Shown: positions 1 to 8,069, counted from the first letter of the stretch. The stretch: DNA of 51,782 nucleotides from an uncultured Oscillospiraceae bacterium (GCA_910587285.1 CAJULM010000017.1:1-51782), one strand, 5' to 3'. The notes: generated from the letters alone by a model not told the origin. A program made the numbers and translations.

Positions 1-2
1 AC

Positions 3-371
3 GAGGTAAAACAGCTGGCCACCAAGAGCGCCCAGGCCGCGCGGAGCGCCACGGAAATGGTCAACAACACCAAGTCCATCATCCAAACCGGCGTGGCGCT
101 GACTGCGGATACCGCCGGCTCCCTCCGCGCGATTTCCGATGTATCCGCCCAGATTAGCACCATTTCGGATCAGCTGACGGCTGCGGTGCAGGGGCAGGAG
201 ACCGCCCTCACCGTCATGGAGGAGCGGATTGCCGCCATTTCGGCCATCGCAGACCGCAATCTGCAAAATGCCGGGGAAACGGAGCAGTCCAGCGGTTCGC
301 TGGCGAGAGAGGCCGAGGCCCTTCAGTCCCAGGTTCAAAAATTTATTTTAAAGGAGAAGCACAGCGGATGA
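3..371 (+). CDS. Methyl-accepting chemotaxis protein, C-terminal part (5' end outside window)
   Basis: The frame is open from the first bases and begins EVKQLATKSAQAARSATEM, the segment just after the kinase-contacting hairpin tip of bacterial chemoreceptors. The remaining roughly 120 residues are a polar, Ala/Gln/Glu-rich coiled coil, as expected for the descending arm of the cytoplasmic four-helix bundle, ending in LKEKHSG. Chemoreceptors bind CheA and CheW at the tip and pass ligand signals to the flagellar motor. The sensor and membrane segments lie outside the window, so the ligand cannot be guessed. The stop codon overlaps the start of the downstream lipoprotein gene by 4 bases (ATGA), so the two are probably translationally coupled. 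The family call is secure; an internal ATG at 57 is not the real start. Confidence 0.92.
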   Translation, partial: EVKQLATKSAQAARSATEMVNNTKSIIQTGVALTADTAGSLRAISDVSAQISTISDQLTAAVQGQETALTVMEERIAAISAIADRNLQNAGETEQSSGSLAREAEALQSQVQKFILKEKHSG

Positions 372-811
372 AACGGATTTTTGCCATGCTTTTAAGCCTG
401 CTGCTGATCGCGCCGCTGCTGACAGCCTGCGGCAGTCAGACCGGGCTTCAAGACGGATATTATACCGCCCAAGCATCCGAATTCAGCCACGGCTGGAAGG
501 AATATATCACCATTCTGGTGAAGGGCGGGAGCATTGTCTCCGTCGAGTATAATGCGGAGAACCCCAGCGGCTTCATCAAGAGCTGGGATAACGCCTATAT
601 GCAGACTATGCTCCATGCCCAAGGCACCTACCCCAATGAATATACCCGCTATTACGCAAACCAGCTTCTGGAGAGACAGGGCGAGGGCGGTATTGATGTT
701 ATTTCAGGGGCTACCTCCTCTCACGGCTCGTTCCAGATACTGGCCCAGGCTGTGCTGGAACAGGCACGCAAAGGGGATTCCAGCATTGTATTCGTAGACA
801 CAAGTCACTGA
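368..811 (+). CDS. FMN-binding domain lipoprotein
   Basis: 147 residues. The N-terminus has a lysine/arginine start, a hydrophobic stretch and the lipobox LTAC (Cys about residue 21), so this is a membrane-anchored lipoprotein. The rest matches the small FMN-binding domain of NqrC/RnfG-type proteins: a DGYY start, a beta-rich middle, then DVISGATSSHGSF near residues 110-122. SGAT(S/T) is the covalent flavinylation motif of that family; here the position after SGAT is Ser. In the family the flavin carries electrons outside the membrane. No Rnf, Nqr or ApbE gene is visible nearby. The 4-base overlap with a chemoreceptor gene suggests a link to redox sensing, but that is inference. Confidence 0.85.
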   Translation: MKRIFAMLLSLLLIAPLLTACGSQTGLQDGYYTAQASEFSHGWKEYITILVKGGSIVSVEYNAENPSGFIKSWDNAYMQTMLHAQGTYPNEYTRYYANQLLERQGEGGIDVISGATSSHGSFQILAQAVLEQARKGDSSIVFVDTSH

Positions 812-854
812 GGGAAAACATCTTTCCATTTCGAGCACCGCCTTTAACTGCAAA

Positions 855-896
855 GCACCCGCCGGAACGTGATTCTTTCCGGCGGGTGCTGTTGTT
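855..896. terminator. Bidirectional intrinsic terminator
   Basis: GCACCCGCCGGAA and TTCCGGCGGGTGC form a near-perfect stem around a short loop, followed by a T-rich stretch on the plus strand (TGTTGTTTTGAT). It sits between convergent genes: the FMN lipoprotein and the minus-strand nucleoside permease. Confidence 0.8.
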
Positions 897-904
897 TTGA
901 TCGC

Positions 905-1936
905 TTATCGCTGTCCCTTATCGTAAGGAATGCCCTCTGCCTTGGGCGCACGAGACTTTTTGGAGGTAAAGGCCAACACCACCAACGTGATAATATACGG
1001 CATCATACGGTAAAAATGAGCGCTAATAGGCGCAGTGGCCAGCATACACACCCCGTCGCCGTTGATATCAATGGACGCATAAGCCGCGGCAATACACTTG
1101 AACAGGCCGAACAGCAGCGCCGCGCCGGCGATATTCAGCGGCTTCCAGTTGCCGAAGATCATCACGGCCAGCGCCAGGAAGCCAAATCCCGCCACGTCGC
1201 CGGTGGCGGCACAGTTTGCGGTCGTCAAGGCATACACAAATCCGCCCATGCCCGCCAGTGCACCGGAAATCGTGGTGCCCGCATAGCGCATTTTATAGAC
1301 GTTGATGCCCAGGGAATCGGCGGCCTGAGGATTTTCGCCGCAGGAGCGCAGCCGCAGGCCGAACTTGGTCTTATAGAGCAGGATGGACAGCACCACAAAC
1401 AGGAGAATGCACACATAGGTGGCCAAATAGACCTGATTGGCAAAGGTCTCCCCAAAGAAGCCCCAATCCGTCCCGCGCTCCACGCCGAAGGTGCTCTTTT
1501 TAATCATAAACCAGCTGGACGCGTCGCCCCGCTCCATGCCCAGCGTATTTTGGTTGGCGATCACGCGAATCAGAAACAGCACCAAAGCGGGAGCCATCAG
1601 GTTCAGCGCCGTGCCGCCAATGGTTTGATCCGCTTTCAGGTTCACCGACGCAAAGGAGAGCAGCAAGGAGAACACCGCCCCCAGCGCGGCCGCCGCCAGC
1701 ATGGCCAACAGCTCCATCCCCTGAAGGGCCAGCCAGTTTTTGCTGGCCGCCGCGTTCTGGAAAAACGGGATGCCCTGCATCAGCCGCACAAAGAGGACCC
1801 CTACAAAAGCGCCGAAAATCATGATGCCCTCCAGCGCCAGGTTGATGATGCCGCTGCGCTCGGCAAACACGCCGGCCAGCGCCACCAGCAGCAGGGGAAC
1901 GGCATAGAGCAATGTCTGTTGAATTAAAAATGTCAT
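905..1936 (-). CDS. Nucleoside-type ABC transporter permease (BMP system, second permease)
   Basis: 343 residues with about eight to nine hydrophobic segments. The start ALAGVFAERSGIINLALEGIMIFGAF is typical of the shorter permease of BMP-dependent nucleoside importers (NupQ/YufQ of Bacillus, NupC of Lactococcus). The ERSGIxNLALEGxM segment is the family hallmark. It is the last gene of the minus-strand unit and its ATG overlaps the stop of the longer permease gene by 4 bases. With the partner permease it should form the membrane channel for nucleosides captured by the BMP lipoprotein. The nearby deoC supports a nucleoside rather than another substrate; the exact nucleoside is unknown. Confidence 0.92.
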   Translation of the reverse strand: MTFLIQQTLLYAVPLLLVALAGVFAERSGIINLALEGIMIFGAFVGVLFVRLMQGIPFFQNAAASKNWLALQGMELLAMLAAAALGAVFSLLLSFASVNLKADQTIGGTALNLMAPALVLFLIRVIANQNTLGMERGDASSWFMIKKSTFGVERGTDWGFFGETFANQVYLATYVCILLFVVLSILLYKTKFGLRLRSCGENPQAADSLGINVYKMRYAGTTISGALAGMGGFVYALTTANCAATGDVAGFGFLALAVMIFGNWKPLNIAGAALLFGLFKCIAAAYASIDINGDGVCMLATAPISAHFYRMMPYIITLVVLAFTSKKSRAPKAEGIPYDKGQR

Positions 1937-3228
1937 GCCTGCTCCCCTCCCTTCTCTGTGGGCGCCTCAGCCTCCGCCTGATTTTCCTGCAAACGCTCCG
2001 GCACGGGCTGAATCTCTTTCTTCCCTTTCCTGCGCGCGTCCAGCAGCATCTTAATCACCAGGGAGAAGGCGCTCAGGTAAACAATCACCGAGATAATCAC
2101 GTCAGTGATGTACTCATTGTAAGCGGTCAAATTGGTCAGCTGAAGGCCCACAATATTCAGCATGGACATAAAGCAACCAGTAAAGATGACGCCAACGGGG
2201 TGGTTGGCCGCCAGCAGGGCCACGGGGATGCCGTTAAAGCCGGTGGCCGGCAGGGCCTGATAGGTGGACCAGAAGAACTCCGTATTGCCCGCCAGGCAAT
2301 ACAGCGCGGCGCCCGCCCCGGACAGCGCCCCGGCAATGGCCATGGACAGCACAATGTTCCGTTTGTCGTTCACGCCGGCGTACCGGGCGGCGTGGCGGTT
2401 GGAGCCGCACGCCTTCAGCTGATAGCCCAAGGTGGTCTTGGTCATCAGGATGTACACCCCAACGGCAATCAGAATGGCGATAAGGATTCCCCCGTTCACC
2501 TGGGAGCCTGGAAACAGCTTGTCCAGCCCCAGCTTGGCAGTCTGCACGCCGTTGCCGTCCACATAGGTCCAGACCCCGTCCACCAGGGTCCGGCCATAGG
2601 CGGTTTTGTAGATGTAGCCGCTTTTCGTGTTCTCCACCGTGTTTTGGAACACCTTCGTGGCGTCAAAGAACCATGTCACCAGGTTGGCGGCGATCCAGTT
2701 GGTCATGATGCAGGCCAGCACCTCATTGATATTGAGAAACGCCTTCACAATACCGGGGATGCAGCCCCACAGGGCCCCCGCCAGCATACCGCCCAAAAAG
2801 GCCAGCAGCCAGATCAAGGGGCTTGGCAGTGCGGAGCAGGGAATCCCCAGGGCAATGGCCAGCGTGGCCATCGTCCCCATCAGGTACTGCCCCGGCGCGC
2901 CAATGTTGAACAGGCCGGTTTTAAACGCCACCGACACGGACAGGCCGGTGAGAATCAGCGGCGTGGCCCGAAACAGCATATTGCCCACGCTCTGGGGATT
3001 AAACCCCCAGGTCAGGCTGCCCCCGGAATTCCGCCCCGTGCTGAACAGCCCCAGGAAAATCAGCCGAATGCCCTCCCAGGCGCTGGACAGGCCCAGGTTC
3101 GGACTGAACAGGCCCACCACAACCACCAAGACGCTGCCCACGGCCAGGCCGATGACAATGGAGATCAGGGACGCCAGCACCGTCCTCACCCCGTCTCGCT
3201 TCAGCAAGGGATTTCCATGCTCATTCAT
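1933..3228 (-). CDS. Nucleoside-type ABC transporter permease (BMP system, first permease)
   Basis: 431 residues, the longer of the two permeases and related to NupP/YufP. The first transmembrane helix lies at about 13-40 (LASLISIVIGLAVGSVLVVVV). Further helices surround GLFNIGAPGQYLMGTMA, a conserved permease element of this family. A charged tail of about 40 residues (RRKGKKEIQPVPERLQENQ) ends the protein. The gene is preceded by GAGGAGGATGAG and lies 55 bases after the ATPase gene. It pairs with the following permease as a heterodimer in the cytoplasmic membrane. Confidence 0.92.
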   Translation of the reverse strand: MNEHGNPLLKRDGVRTVLASLISIVIGLAVGSVLVVVVGLFSPNLGLSSAWEGIRLIFLGLFSTGRNSGGSLTWGFNPQSVGNMLFRATPLILTGLSVSVAFKTGLFNIGAPGQYLMGTMATLAIALGIPCSALPSPLIWLLAFLGGMLAGALWGCIPGIVKAFLNINEVLACIMTNWIAANLVTWFFDATKVFQNTVENTKSGYIYKTAYGRTLVDGVWTYVDGNGVQTAKLGLDKLFPGSQVNGGILIAILIAVGVYILMTKTTLGYQLKACGSNRHAARYAGVNDKRNIVLSMAIAGALSGAGAALYCLAGNTEFFWSTYQALPATGFNGIPVALLAANHPVGVIFTGCFMSMLNIVGLQLTNLTAYNEYITDVIISVIVYLSAFSLVIKMLLDARRKGKKEIQPVPERLQENQAEAEAPTEKGGEQA

Positions 3229-3283
3229 GCGCCCTCATCCTCCTCTCCAGTATAGATTTGGACGAGATTGGGATATTTCACAC

Positions 3284-4843
3284 TCACGCGCCCTTCTCCT
3301 CCTTCCCGCTCAAATTCATCCGTCTGGCTCCGGCCATATACAGACCCAGCTCCTGCACCGTGGTCTGCTTCGGATCTATCTCAGCCACAATTTCCCCTTC
3401 GTACATCACCAGAATGCGATCGGACAGGCTCATCACCTCGTCCAGCTCCAAACTCACCAGCAGCACGGCACGGCCCTTGTCCCGCTCCGACACCAGCTGG
3501 CTGTGGATATACTCAATGGCGCCCACATCCAGGCCGCGGGTGGGCTGGACCGCCACAATGAGGGGCTTCTCCCGGTCCACTTCCCGGGCGATGATGGCCT
3601 TTTGCTGGTTGCCGCCTGACATGGAGCGGGCGGTAGTCACCGGCCCCTGGCCGGAGCGCACGTCATACTGCTCAATGAGCTGCTCAGCGTACTCCCGCAC
3701 CGCCTTTTGGTCGATAAAGCCATGCTTCTGGAACCGCTTTTCCTGGAAGCGCTGGAGCACCAGGTTCTGCTCCAGGGAAAAATCCAGCACCAGCCCGTGC
3801 TTGTGCCGGTCCTCGGGGATGTGGCTCATGTTCGCCCCCCGGTGGCGGATGGAGGCGTGGGAGATATCCTCCCCGCACAAAACCGCGCTGCCGCCGGAGC
3901 TTTTTTCCAGGCCGGTCAAGCCGTAGACCAGCTCCGTCTGGCCGTTTCCGTCGATGCCGGCGATGCACAGGATCTCCCCTGCCCTGACCTGGAACGACAC
4001 ATGATCCACCGCGTTCTTCTTGTGGCTTCTGGACGGGACGCAGAAGTCCCGCACCTCCAGCACCGGCTCTCCCGGCTGGGCGGGCTCCTTTGTCACCTCC
4101 AGCTGCACCGGGCGGCCCACCATCATGTTGGACAGAGACTGCTTGTCTGTGTCCTTCGTCTCCACCGTACCGATATACCTGCCCTTGCGCAGCACCGTGA
4201 TCCGGTCGGACACCGCCATAATCTCATTGAGCTTATGGGAGATAAACAGGATGGATTTGCCCTCCTGGGCAAACTCCCGCATGGTGGCCATCAGCTCGTC
4301 GATCTCCTGGGGGGTGAGCACGGCGGTGGGCTCGTCAAAGATGAGGATTTCGTTGTCCCGGTAGAGCATCTTCAGGATTTCCACCCGCTGCTGCATCCCC
4401 ACGGTGATGTCCTCCACCTTGGCGTCCAAATCCACCTTCAGGCCGTAGCGCTGGGACAGGGCCGCCACCTTGGCCCGGGCCTCCTTCTTCTGGAGAAAGC
4501 CCAGTTTGGTGGTCTCCGCCCCCAGGATGATGTTGTCCAGTACGGTGAATACCTCAATGAGCTTGAAATGCTGGTGGACCATGCCGATGCCCAGGGCGGT
4601 GGCGTCGTTGGGATCGTTGATCTTGACCTCCTGGCCGTTCTTTTTGATGACCCCCTTCTCCGGCTGGTAAAGGCCGAAAAGAACGCTCATCAGCGTGGAC
4701 TTACCCGCTCCGTTCTCACCTAAAAGGGCGTGAATCTCCCCCCGGCGAAGCTGGAGGGTGATATCATCGTTGGCGATGATACCAGGAAACTCCTTTGTAA
4801 TGTGAAGCATCTCAATGATGTTCTCAGATTCCATCGTCCTCAT
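3284..4843 (-). CDS. Nucleoside-type ABC transporter ATP-binding protein (two ATPase domains)
   Basis: 519 residues with two fused nucleotide-binding domains. The first has Walker A GENGAGKST (about 43-51), the degenerate signature VGMQQR and Walker B LIFDEPTAVL. The second has the degenerate Walker A GIDGNGQTE, signature SGGNQQK and a Walker B-like PTRGLD. This double-domain layout with one weak site is usual for the NupO/YufO, RbsA and MglA class. It energises nucleoside import through the two downstream permeases. Two starts are possible: ATG at 4843 (used here) and ATG at 4834. The gap to the preceding binding-protein gene holds a terminator-like hairpin, so this gene is probably expressed less than the binding protein. 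Confidence 0.93.
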   Translation of the reverse strand: MRTMESENIIEMLHITKEFPGIIANDDITLQLRRGEIHALLGENGAGKSTLMSVLFGLYQPEKGVIKKNGQEVKINDPNDATALGIGMVHQHFKLIEVFTVLDNIILGAETTKLGFLQKKEARAKVAALSQRYGLKVDLDAKVEDITVGMQQRVEILKMLYRDNEILIFDEPTAVLTPQEIDELMATMREFAQEGKSILFISHKLNEIMAVSDRITVLRKGRYIGTVETKDTDKQSLSNMMVGRPVQLEVTKEPAQPGEPVLEVRDFCVPSRSHKKNAVDHVSFQVRAGEILCIAGIDGNGQTELVYGLTGLEKSSGGSAVLCGEDISHASIRHRGANMSHIPEDRHKHGLVLDFSLEQNLVLQRFQEKRFQKHGFIDQKAVREYAEQLIEQYDVRSGQGPVTTARSMSGGNQQKAIIAREVDREKPLIVAVQPTRGLDVGAIEYIHSQLVSERDKGRAVLLVSLELDEVMSLSDRILVMYEGEIVAEIDPKQTTVQELGLYMAGARRMNLSGKEEKGA

Positions 4844-4950
4844 CCCGCTTCCTGTCTAAAATGTCAACACAGGCTCCACAAGAAAGCCCCTATTATGTTG
4901 ATTATACTTGATCTTCGACAAAAACACAAGCAATTTTATTCCAGCGCATA

Positions 4951-4984
4951 GAAAAAACAGACGGGACGCATTGCGTCCCGTCTG
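4951..4984 (-). terminator. Intrinsic terminator or attenuator after the BMP lipoprotein gene
   Basis: On the minus strand CAGACGGGACGC, a 3-base loop and GCGTCCCGTCTG form a perfect 12-base-pair stem followed directly by TTTTTTC. It stands between the binding-protein gene and the ATPase gene of the same transport unit, so partial read-through would give excess binding protein. Confidence 0.85.
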
Positions 4985-5003
4985 CTGGAAATCTACATCA
5001 AAC

Positions 5004-6125
5004 TTAGATGATGTTCAGGGTCACGTTGGACCAGTCCTGCTCCAGACCGGTCTCATAGTCGGCGTCCACAGAAACGGAGCCGTCCTTGATGCCGGCCAGC
5101 AGCTTCTCATAGTCCTCAACCTTATAGGTCTTCATGGACCAGGTGGCAGTGGGCAGGCCCACCGCATCGTCCTTCGCGCCCAGAGCGGTACCGGTGCCGC
5201 CAATGTCGGAGAAGGTGCCGTCATACACCTTGGCCACGGCCCACTGCACGGCGCTGGACAGGCCCTTCATGGCGGAGGTGACAACCGCGTCGGACTCAGC
5301 GGACTGGTCCACGTCCACGCCCACCACCAGGCCATCGTTGGCGCCCGCCGCAGCGGCCACGGACTGGAACATGGAGCCGCCGCAGGCGAACACGATCTCA
5401 GTGCCGTTGGAATACCAGCCGCTGATCTGGGTCTGCAGCTCGGTGGAAGCGGAGAAGGTGGCGCCAAACTCCCAGGAGTAGTTCATCTCCACGGTCTTGT
5501 TCAGCTCCTTTGCGGCGTCATTGGCGCCCTGCACGAAGCCGTAGCCGAAGCGGCAGCAGGCGGGGTTGGTGCCGCCGCCGCCACCGGTGAAGCCCAGCTT
5601 CTCATAGCCTTCCTTCACCACGGCGTAGCCGGCCAGATAGCCGCTCTGCTCCTCCTGGAAGGAGATGCCGGCCACATTGTCCAGACCCACGGGATAGCCG
5701 TCGATAAACACGAAAGGCACGTCGGGGAACTCAGCGGCAGCCTTCTTCAGAGCGGCCTCCTGCATGAAGCCGGCGCAAACCACCACCTCAGCCCCACCCT
5801 CTACGGCGGCCTTCATGGCGTCGTAGCGGTCGTCGTCGGTGGCCTGATCGCCGTTGGCGGGCTGATAGTACTTATAGCTCTTGTTGTTGGCGTCGGCGTA
5901 CAGCTTCACGCCGTCAAAGGTACCCTGGTTGAAGGACTTGTCCTTCAACTGGCCTACATCAGTGATGAAGGCCACCTGATACTTGCCGTCCTCAGAGGTC
6001 ATGGTGTCGGGGATTGCGTCAGCGCCACCGCCCTTATTGTCGGTGCCGTTGTCTCCGCCGTTGCCGCAGGCGGCCAGACTGAACATCATGGTCATCGCCA
6101 GCAGCATCGCTAAGAACTTTTTCAT
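5004..6125 (-). CDS. BMP-family nucleoside-binding lipoprotein
   Basis: 373 residues. A signal peptide with lipobox SLAAC (Cys about residue 20) is followed by a Gly/Asp/Asn-rich linker and a periplasmic-binding-protein-like domain. YQVAFITDVGQLKDKSFNQGTFDG (about 48-71) is the classic BMP/PnrA start, with the Asp and Asn-Gln residues that contact nucleosides in the family. It should capture nucleosides outside the membrane and pass them to the ABC permeases. It lies directly downstream of deoC with its own promoter and a structured leader of about 110 bases. BMP proteins were once called basic membrane antigens; nucleoside binding is known for the family and is supported here by deoC. Confidence 0.94.
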   Translation of the reverse strand: MKKFLAMLLAMTMMFSLAACGNGGDNGTDNKGGGADAIPDTMTSEDGKYQVAFITDVGQLKDKSFNQGTFDGVKLYADANNKSYKYYQPANGDQATDDDRYDAMKAAVEGGAEVVVCAGFMQEAALKKAAAEFPDVPFVFIDGYPVGLDNVAGISFQEEQSGYLAGYAVVKEGYEKLGFTGGGGGTNPACCRFGYGFVQGANDAAKELNKTVEMNYSWEFGATFSASTELQTQISGWYSNGTEIVFACGGSMFQSVAAAAGANDGLVVGVDVDQSAESDAVVTSAMKGLSSAVQWAVAKVYDGTFSDIGGTGTALGAKDDAVGLPTATWSMKTYKVEDYEKLLAGIKDGSVSVDADYETGLEQDWSNVTLNII

Positions 6126-6157
6126 CGCGATTACATCCTTTCTTTTTCATCTTTTCC

Positions 6158-6226
6158 GGACGGCGCAGCCGTCCTCGCTCCTCGTCCTTCCAAAGCGGGG
6201 CTCAATATCTATGCCCCGGCCTTTGG
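6158..6226 (-). other. Structured 5' leader of the BMP transport unit
   Basis: Between the promoter and the binding-protein gene are two potential hairpins. CCAAAG/CTTTGG with inner GGGGC/GCCCC occupies 6190-6226, and GGACGGC/GCCGTCC with a 3-base loop occupies 6158-6174. They lack the conserved cores of purine riboswitches. The role is unknown; mRNA stability or translational control is possible. Confidence 0.45.
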
Positions 6227-6234
6227 ACGTGCCC

Positions 6235-6263
6235 ATTATATCGCGTCCGTTCTAAAAACACAA
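6235..6263 (-). promoter_or_regulatory. Promoter of the BMP transport unit
   Basis: On the minus strand, -35 TTGTGT (6258-6263), a 17-base spacer and -10 TATAAT (6235-6240). Transcription would start about 110 bases before the binding-protein start codon. Confidence 0.75.
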
Positions 6264-6264
6264 G

Positions 6265-6312
6265 GGCTATTTGCAGTATAGCCGGGGTTTTTACATTTTT
6301 CGGCTATTTGCA
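6265..6312. repeat. Paired 11-base direct repeats upstream of the BMP promoter
   Basis: GGCTATTTGCA occurs at 6265-6275, touching the -35 element, and again at 6302-6312, 37 bases apart. An inverted pair ATAGCCG/CGGCTAT with a T-rich loop overlaps them and may also end deoC transcription. The position suits an activator or repressor site; the regulator is not known. Confidence 0.5.
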
Positions 6313-6314
6313 CA

Positions 6315-6980
6315 TTAATATCCCTGTGCGGCCTGCCCTTTTACCAACTTCACAATGCGGCTGGTCCCCAGCCGGTCCGCCCCCAGCTCTAAAAAGTCCG
6401 CCGCATCCTGGAGGCTGGAGATACCTCCCGCCGCCTTGATTTTCACATGGGGGGCCACGTTAGCCTTGAACATGGCCACGTCCTCCCGGGTGGCTCCGGC
6501 GGTGGAAAAGCCGGTGGAGGTCTTGATATAGTCCGCCCCGCTGTCCGACACGATTTGACACAGGCGCACCTTCTCCTCCCCGGTGAGTAGGCAGGTCTCA
6601 ATAATCACCTTCAGCACCAGCTCCCCGCAGGCCGCCTTGACGGCCTTGATCTCCTCCAGCAGCTCGTCCCACCGGCCGTCCTTGGCCCAACCGATGTTGA
6701 TCACCATGTCGATCTCCCTGGCCCCGTTGGCAATGGCGTCCTTCGCCTCAAACACCTTGGACGCCGTGGTGGAGTAGCCGTTGGGGAAACCGATGACGGT
6801 ACACACCGGGAGCCTGTCCCCCAGGTAGTCCGCCGCCTGTTTGACATAGCTGGCAGGGATGCACACGCTGGCGCAGCCGTAGGCCGCCCCGTCGTCGCAG
6901 ATCTGGCGGATTTCCTCCCAGGTGGCGGTTTGCGTGAGAAGGGTGTGGTCCACGGCGGCTAAAATGGTCTTGTTATCCAT
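6315..6980 (-). CDS. deoC: Deoxyribose-phosphate aldolase
   Basis: 221 residues, the usual DeoC length. It cleaves 2-deoxyribose 5-phosphate into acetaldehyde and glyceraldehyde 3-phosphate, the last step of deoxynucleoside breakdown in the cytosol. Visible family motifs are AAVDHTLL at the start, VCTVIGFPNG, EIDMVINIG, LKVIIETCLL (with the Schiff-base-region Lys) and DYIKTSTGFS, which carries the catalytic Lys. The ATG at 6980 is chosen because GAGGTG lies 6 bases before it; a GTG at 6989 is part of that ribosome-binding site. It lies just upstream of the nucleoside importer on the same strand, which supports a nucleoside salvage module. Confidence 0.97.
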   Translation of the reverse strand: MDNKTILAAVDHTLLTQTATWEEIRQICDDGAAYGCASVCIPASYVKQAADYLGDRLPVCTVIGFPNGYSTTASKVFEAKDAIANGAREIDMVINIGWAKDGRWDELLEEIKAVKAACGELVLKVIIETCLLTGEEKVRLCQIVSDSGADYIKTSTGFSTAGATREDVAMFKANVAPHVKIKAAGGISSLQDAADFLELGADRLGTSRIVKLVKGQAAQGY

Positions 6981-7010
6981 TGGAATCACCTCATTATAAT
7001 AGATGATTTT

Positions 7011-7039
7011 ATTTTACTATGGACGGGCCGGAAAAGCAA
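7011..7039 (-). promoter_or_regulatory. Promoter of deoC
   Basis: On the minus strand, -35 TTGCTT (7034-7039), a 17-base spacer and -10 TAAAAT (7011-7016), giving a leader of about 25 bases. Confidence 0.6.
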
Positions 7040-7110
7040 GGCAATCTCCGGTTCCCTGGGTGAATTTAGGCTCCGCAACCTGTGGTTGTCAAATTATATC
7101 CAACTCTTGG

Positions 7111-7139
7111 TTGCTATGTCCGCAGAATTTTGCTAAGAT
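7111..7139 (+). promoter_or_regulatory. Promoter of the HTH/pentad-repeat gene
   Basis: -35 TTGCTA (7111-7116), a 17-base spacer and -10 TAAGAT (7134-7139). GGAGGT at 7177-7182 then fixes the ATG at 7189. Confidence 0.55.
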
Positions 7140-7188
7140 AACGCTGTCCAAAAGGCGCCGGACAGTTTTTCTTTTTGGAGGTAATCCC

Positions 7189-8013
7189 ATGGATTTTCGA
7201 GAGCGTTTATTTAACCTGCGCCGTCAGGCGGGACTGTCCCAGGAGGAGCTTGCCAATCTCCTGGGCCTCACCCGGCAGGCGGTGCAGAAATGGGAGGCGG
7301 GCACGTCCCGCCCGGATATGGATAACCTGACCGCTTTGGCCGGCTATTTTCACGTTTCCCTGGACTATCTGGTGACAGGAAAGCAGTCGGCCTATTCCCC
7401 TCCCCCGCCGGACGATGCGCCTGCCCCGCCCCAGCCCGCCCCAACCGTCATCCACCACTACTACCACGAGGGCCGGCACTACGAATATAAAAGTAAGCGC
7501 ACCCTGTTCGGCCTGCCCCTGGTCCACATCAACATCGGCCGCCGGAACCACTGGGCCCGGGGAATCATCGCCATCGGTAACATCGCCACCGGGTTCGTGG
7601 CTTTGGGCGGCATTGCCGCGGGTCTGCTCTCCCTGGGCGCGGTGAGCTTCGGGCTGCTGCTGGCGTTAGGGGCGGTGACACTGGGCGGCGTATCCGTGGG
7701 AGGTGTGGCCATCGGGCTGCTGGCCTGGGGCGGAATCGCTTTGGGCTGGCTGGCGATGGGCGGCGTGGCCGTGGGCGTGTACGCCGCCGGAGGCGTGGTG
7801 GCGGCCTCCCGGGTGGCGGTGGGTTATGTGGCCTCCGCGCCCCTGGCCATCGGTCAGATTGCGGATGGCATCAAAACCATCCACGTCCCCATGGAGGGGC
7901 TGTCGGACGCGGCGGTGTCACAGGCCCACGCCGCTATCACTGAGGCCTGCTCGGACGCCCCCTTCTTTGTCACCCGGTTCCTAAAATTTTTCGCGTGGGC
8001 GGAGCTGCGCTGA
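7189..8013 (+). CDS. XRE-family HTH protein with a C-terminal glycine pentad-repeat domain
   Basis: 274 residues. Residues 4-62 are a Cro/C1-type helix-turn-helix (LSQEELANLLGLTRQAVQKW). A Pro-rich linker (70-84) follows, then a His/Tyr patch (IHHYYHEGRHYEY) and TLFGLPLVHINIG. From Gly125 to about Gly201 a glycine falls on every fifth residue in the pattern G-x-[VIL]-[AS]-x, about 16 units with one single-residue slip near 160. The region is strongly hydrophobic, so it is either a membrane-associated domain or a beta-solenoid; the five-residue period favours a solenoid. The last 35 residues are soluble. I do not know the function; a DNA-binding sensor tied to the envelope is one idea. It stands alone between divergent deoC and the next regulator. 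Confidence 0.85.
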   Translation: MDFRERLFNLRRQAGLSQEELANLLGLTRQAVQKWEAGTSRPDMDNLTALAGYFHVSLDYLVTGKQSAYSPPPPDDAPAPPQPAPTVIHHYYHEGRHYEYKSKRTLFGLPLVHINIGRRNHWARGIIAIGNIATGFVALGGIAAGLLSLGAVSFGLLLALGAVTLGGVSVGGVAIGLLAWGGIALGWLAMGGVAVGVYAAGGVVAASRVAVGYVASAPLAIGQIADGIKTIHVPMEGLSDAAVSQAHAAITEACSDAPFFVTRFLKFFAWAELR

Positions 8014-8019
8014 CCCTCT

Positions 8020-8055
8020 CCGGCAGATCGGAACCCCGGTCTGCCGGCTTTTTTC
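8020..8055 (+). terminator. Intrinsic terminator
   Basis: CCGGCAGATCGG and CCGGTCTGCCGG pair around a short loop and are followed by CTTTTTTCG. It ends the HTH/pentad-repeat gene. Confidence 0.85.
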
Positions 8056-8069
8056 GCCTTTACTCAAAC

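Noticed and set aside
1912..3255. Long plus-strand open frames opposite the permease genes (and similar ones throughout)
   Set aside because: They are antisense shadows of GC-rich genes, with Gly/His/Gln-rich translations and no recognisable domains or ribosome-binding sites.
6158..6226. Purine riboswitch before the nucleoside-binding protein
   Set aside because: The two hairpins do not show the conserved purine-aptamer core, so only a structured leader is claimed.
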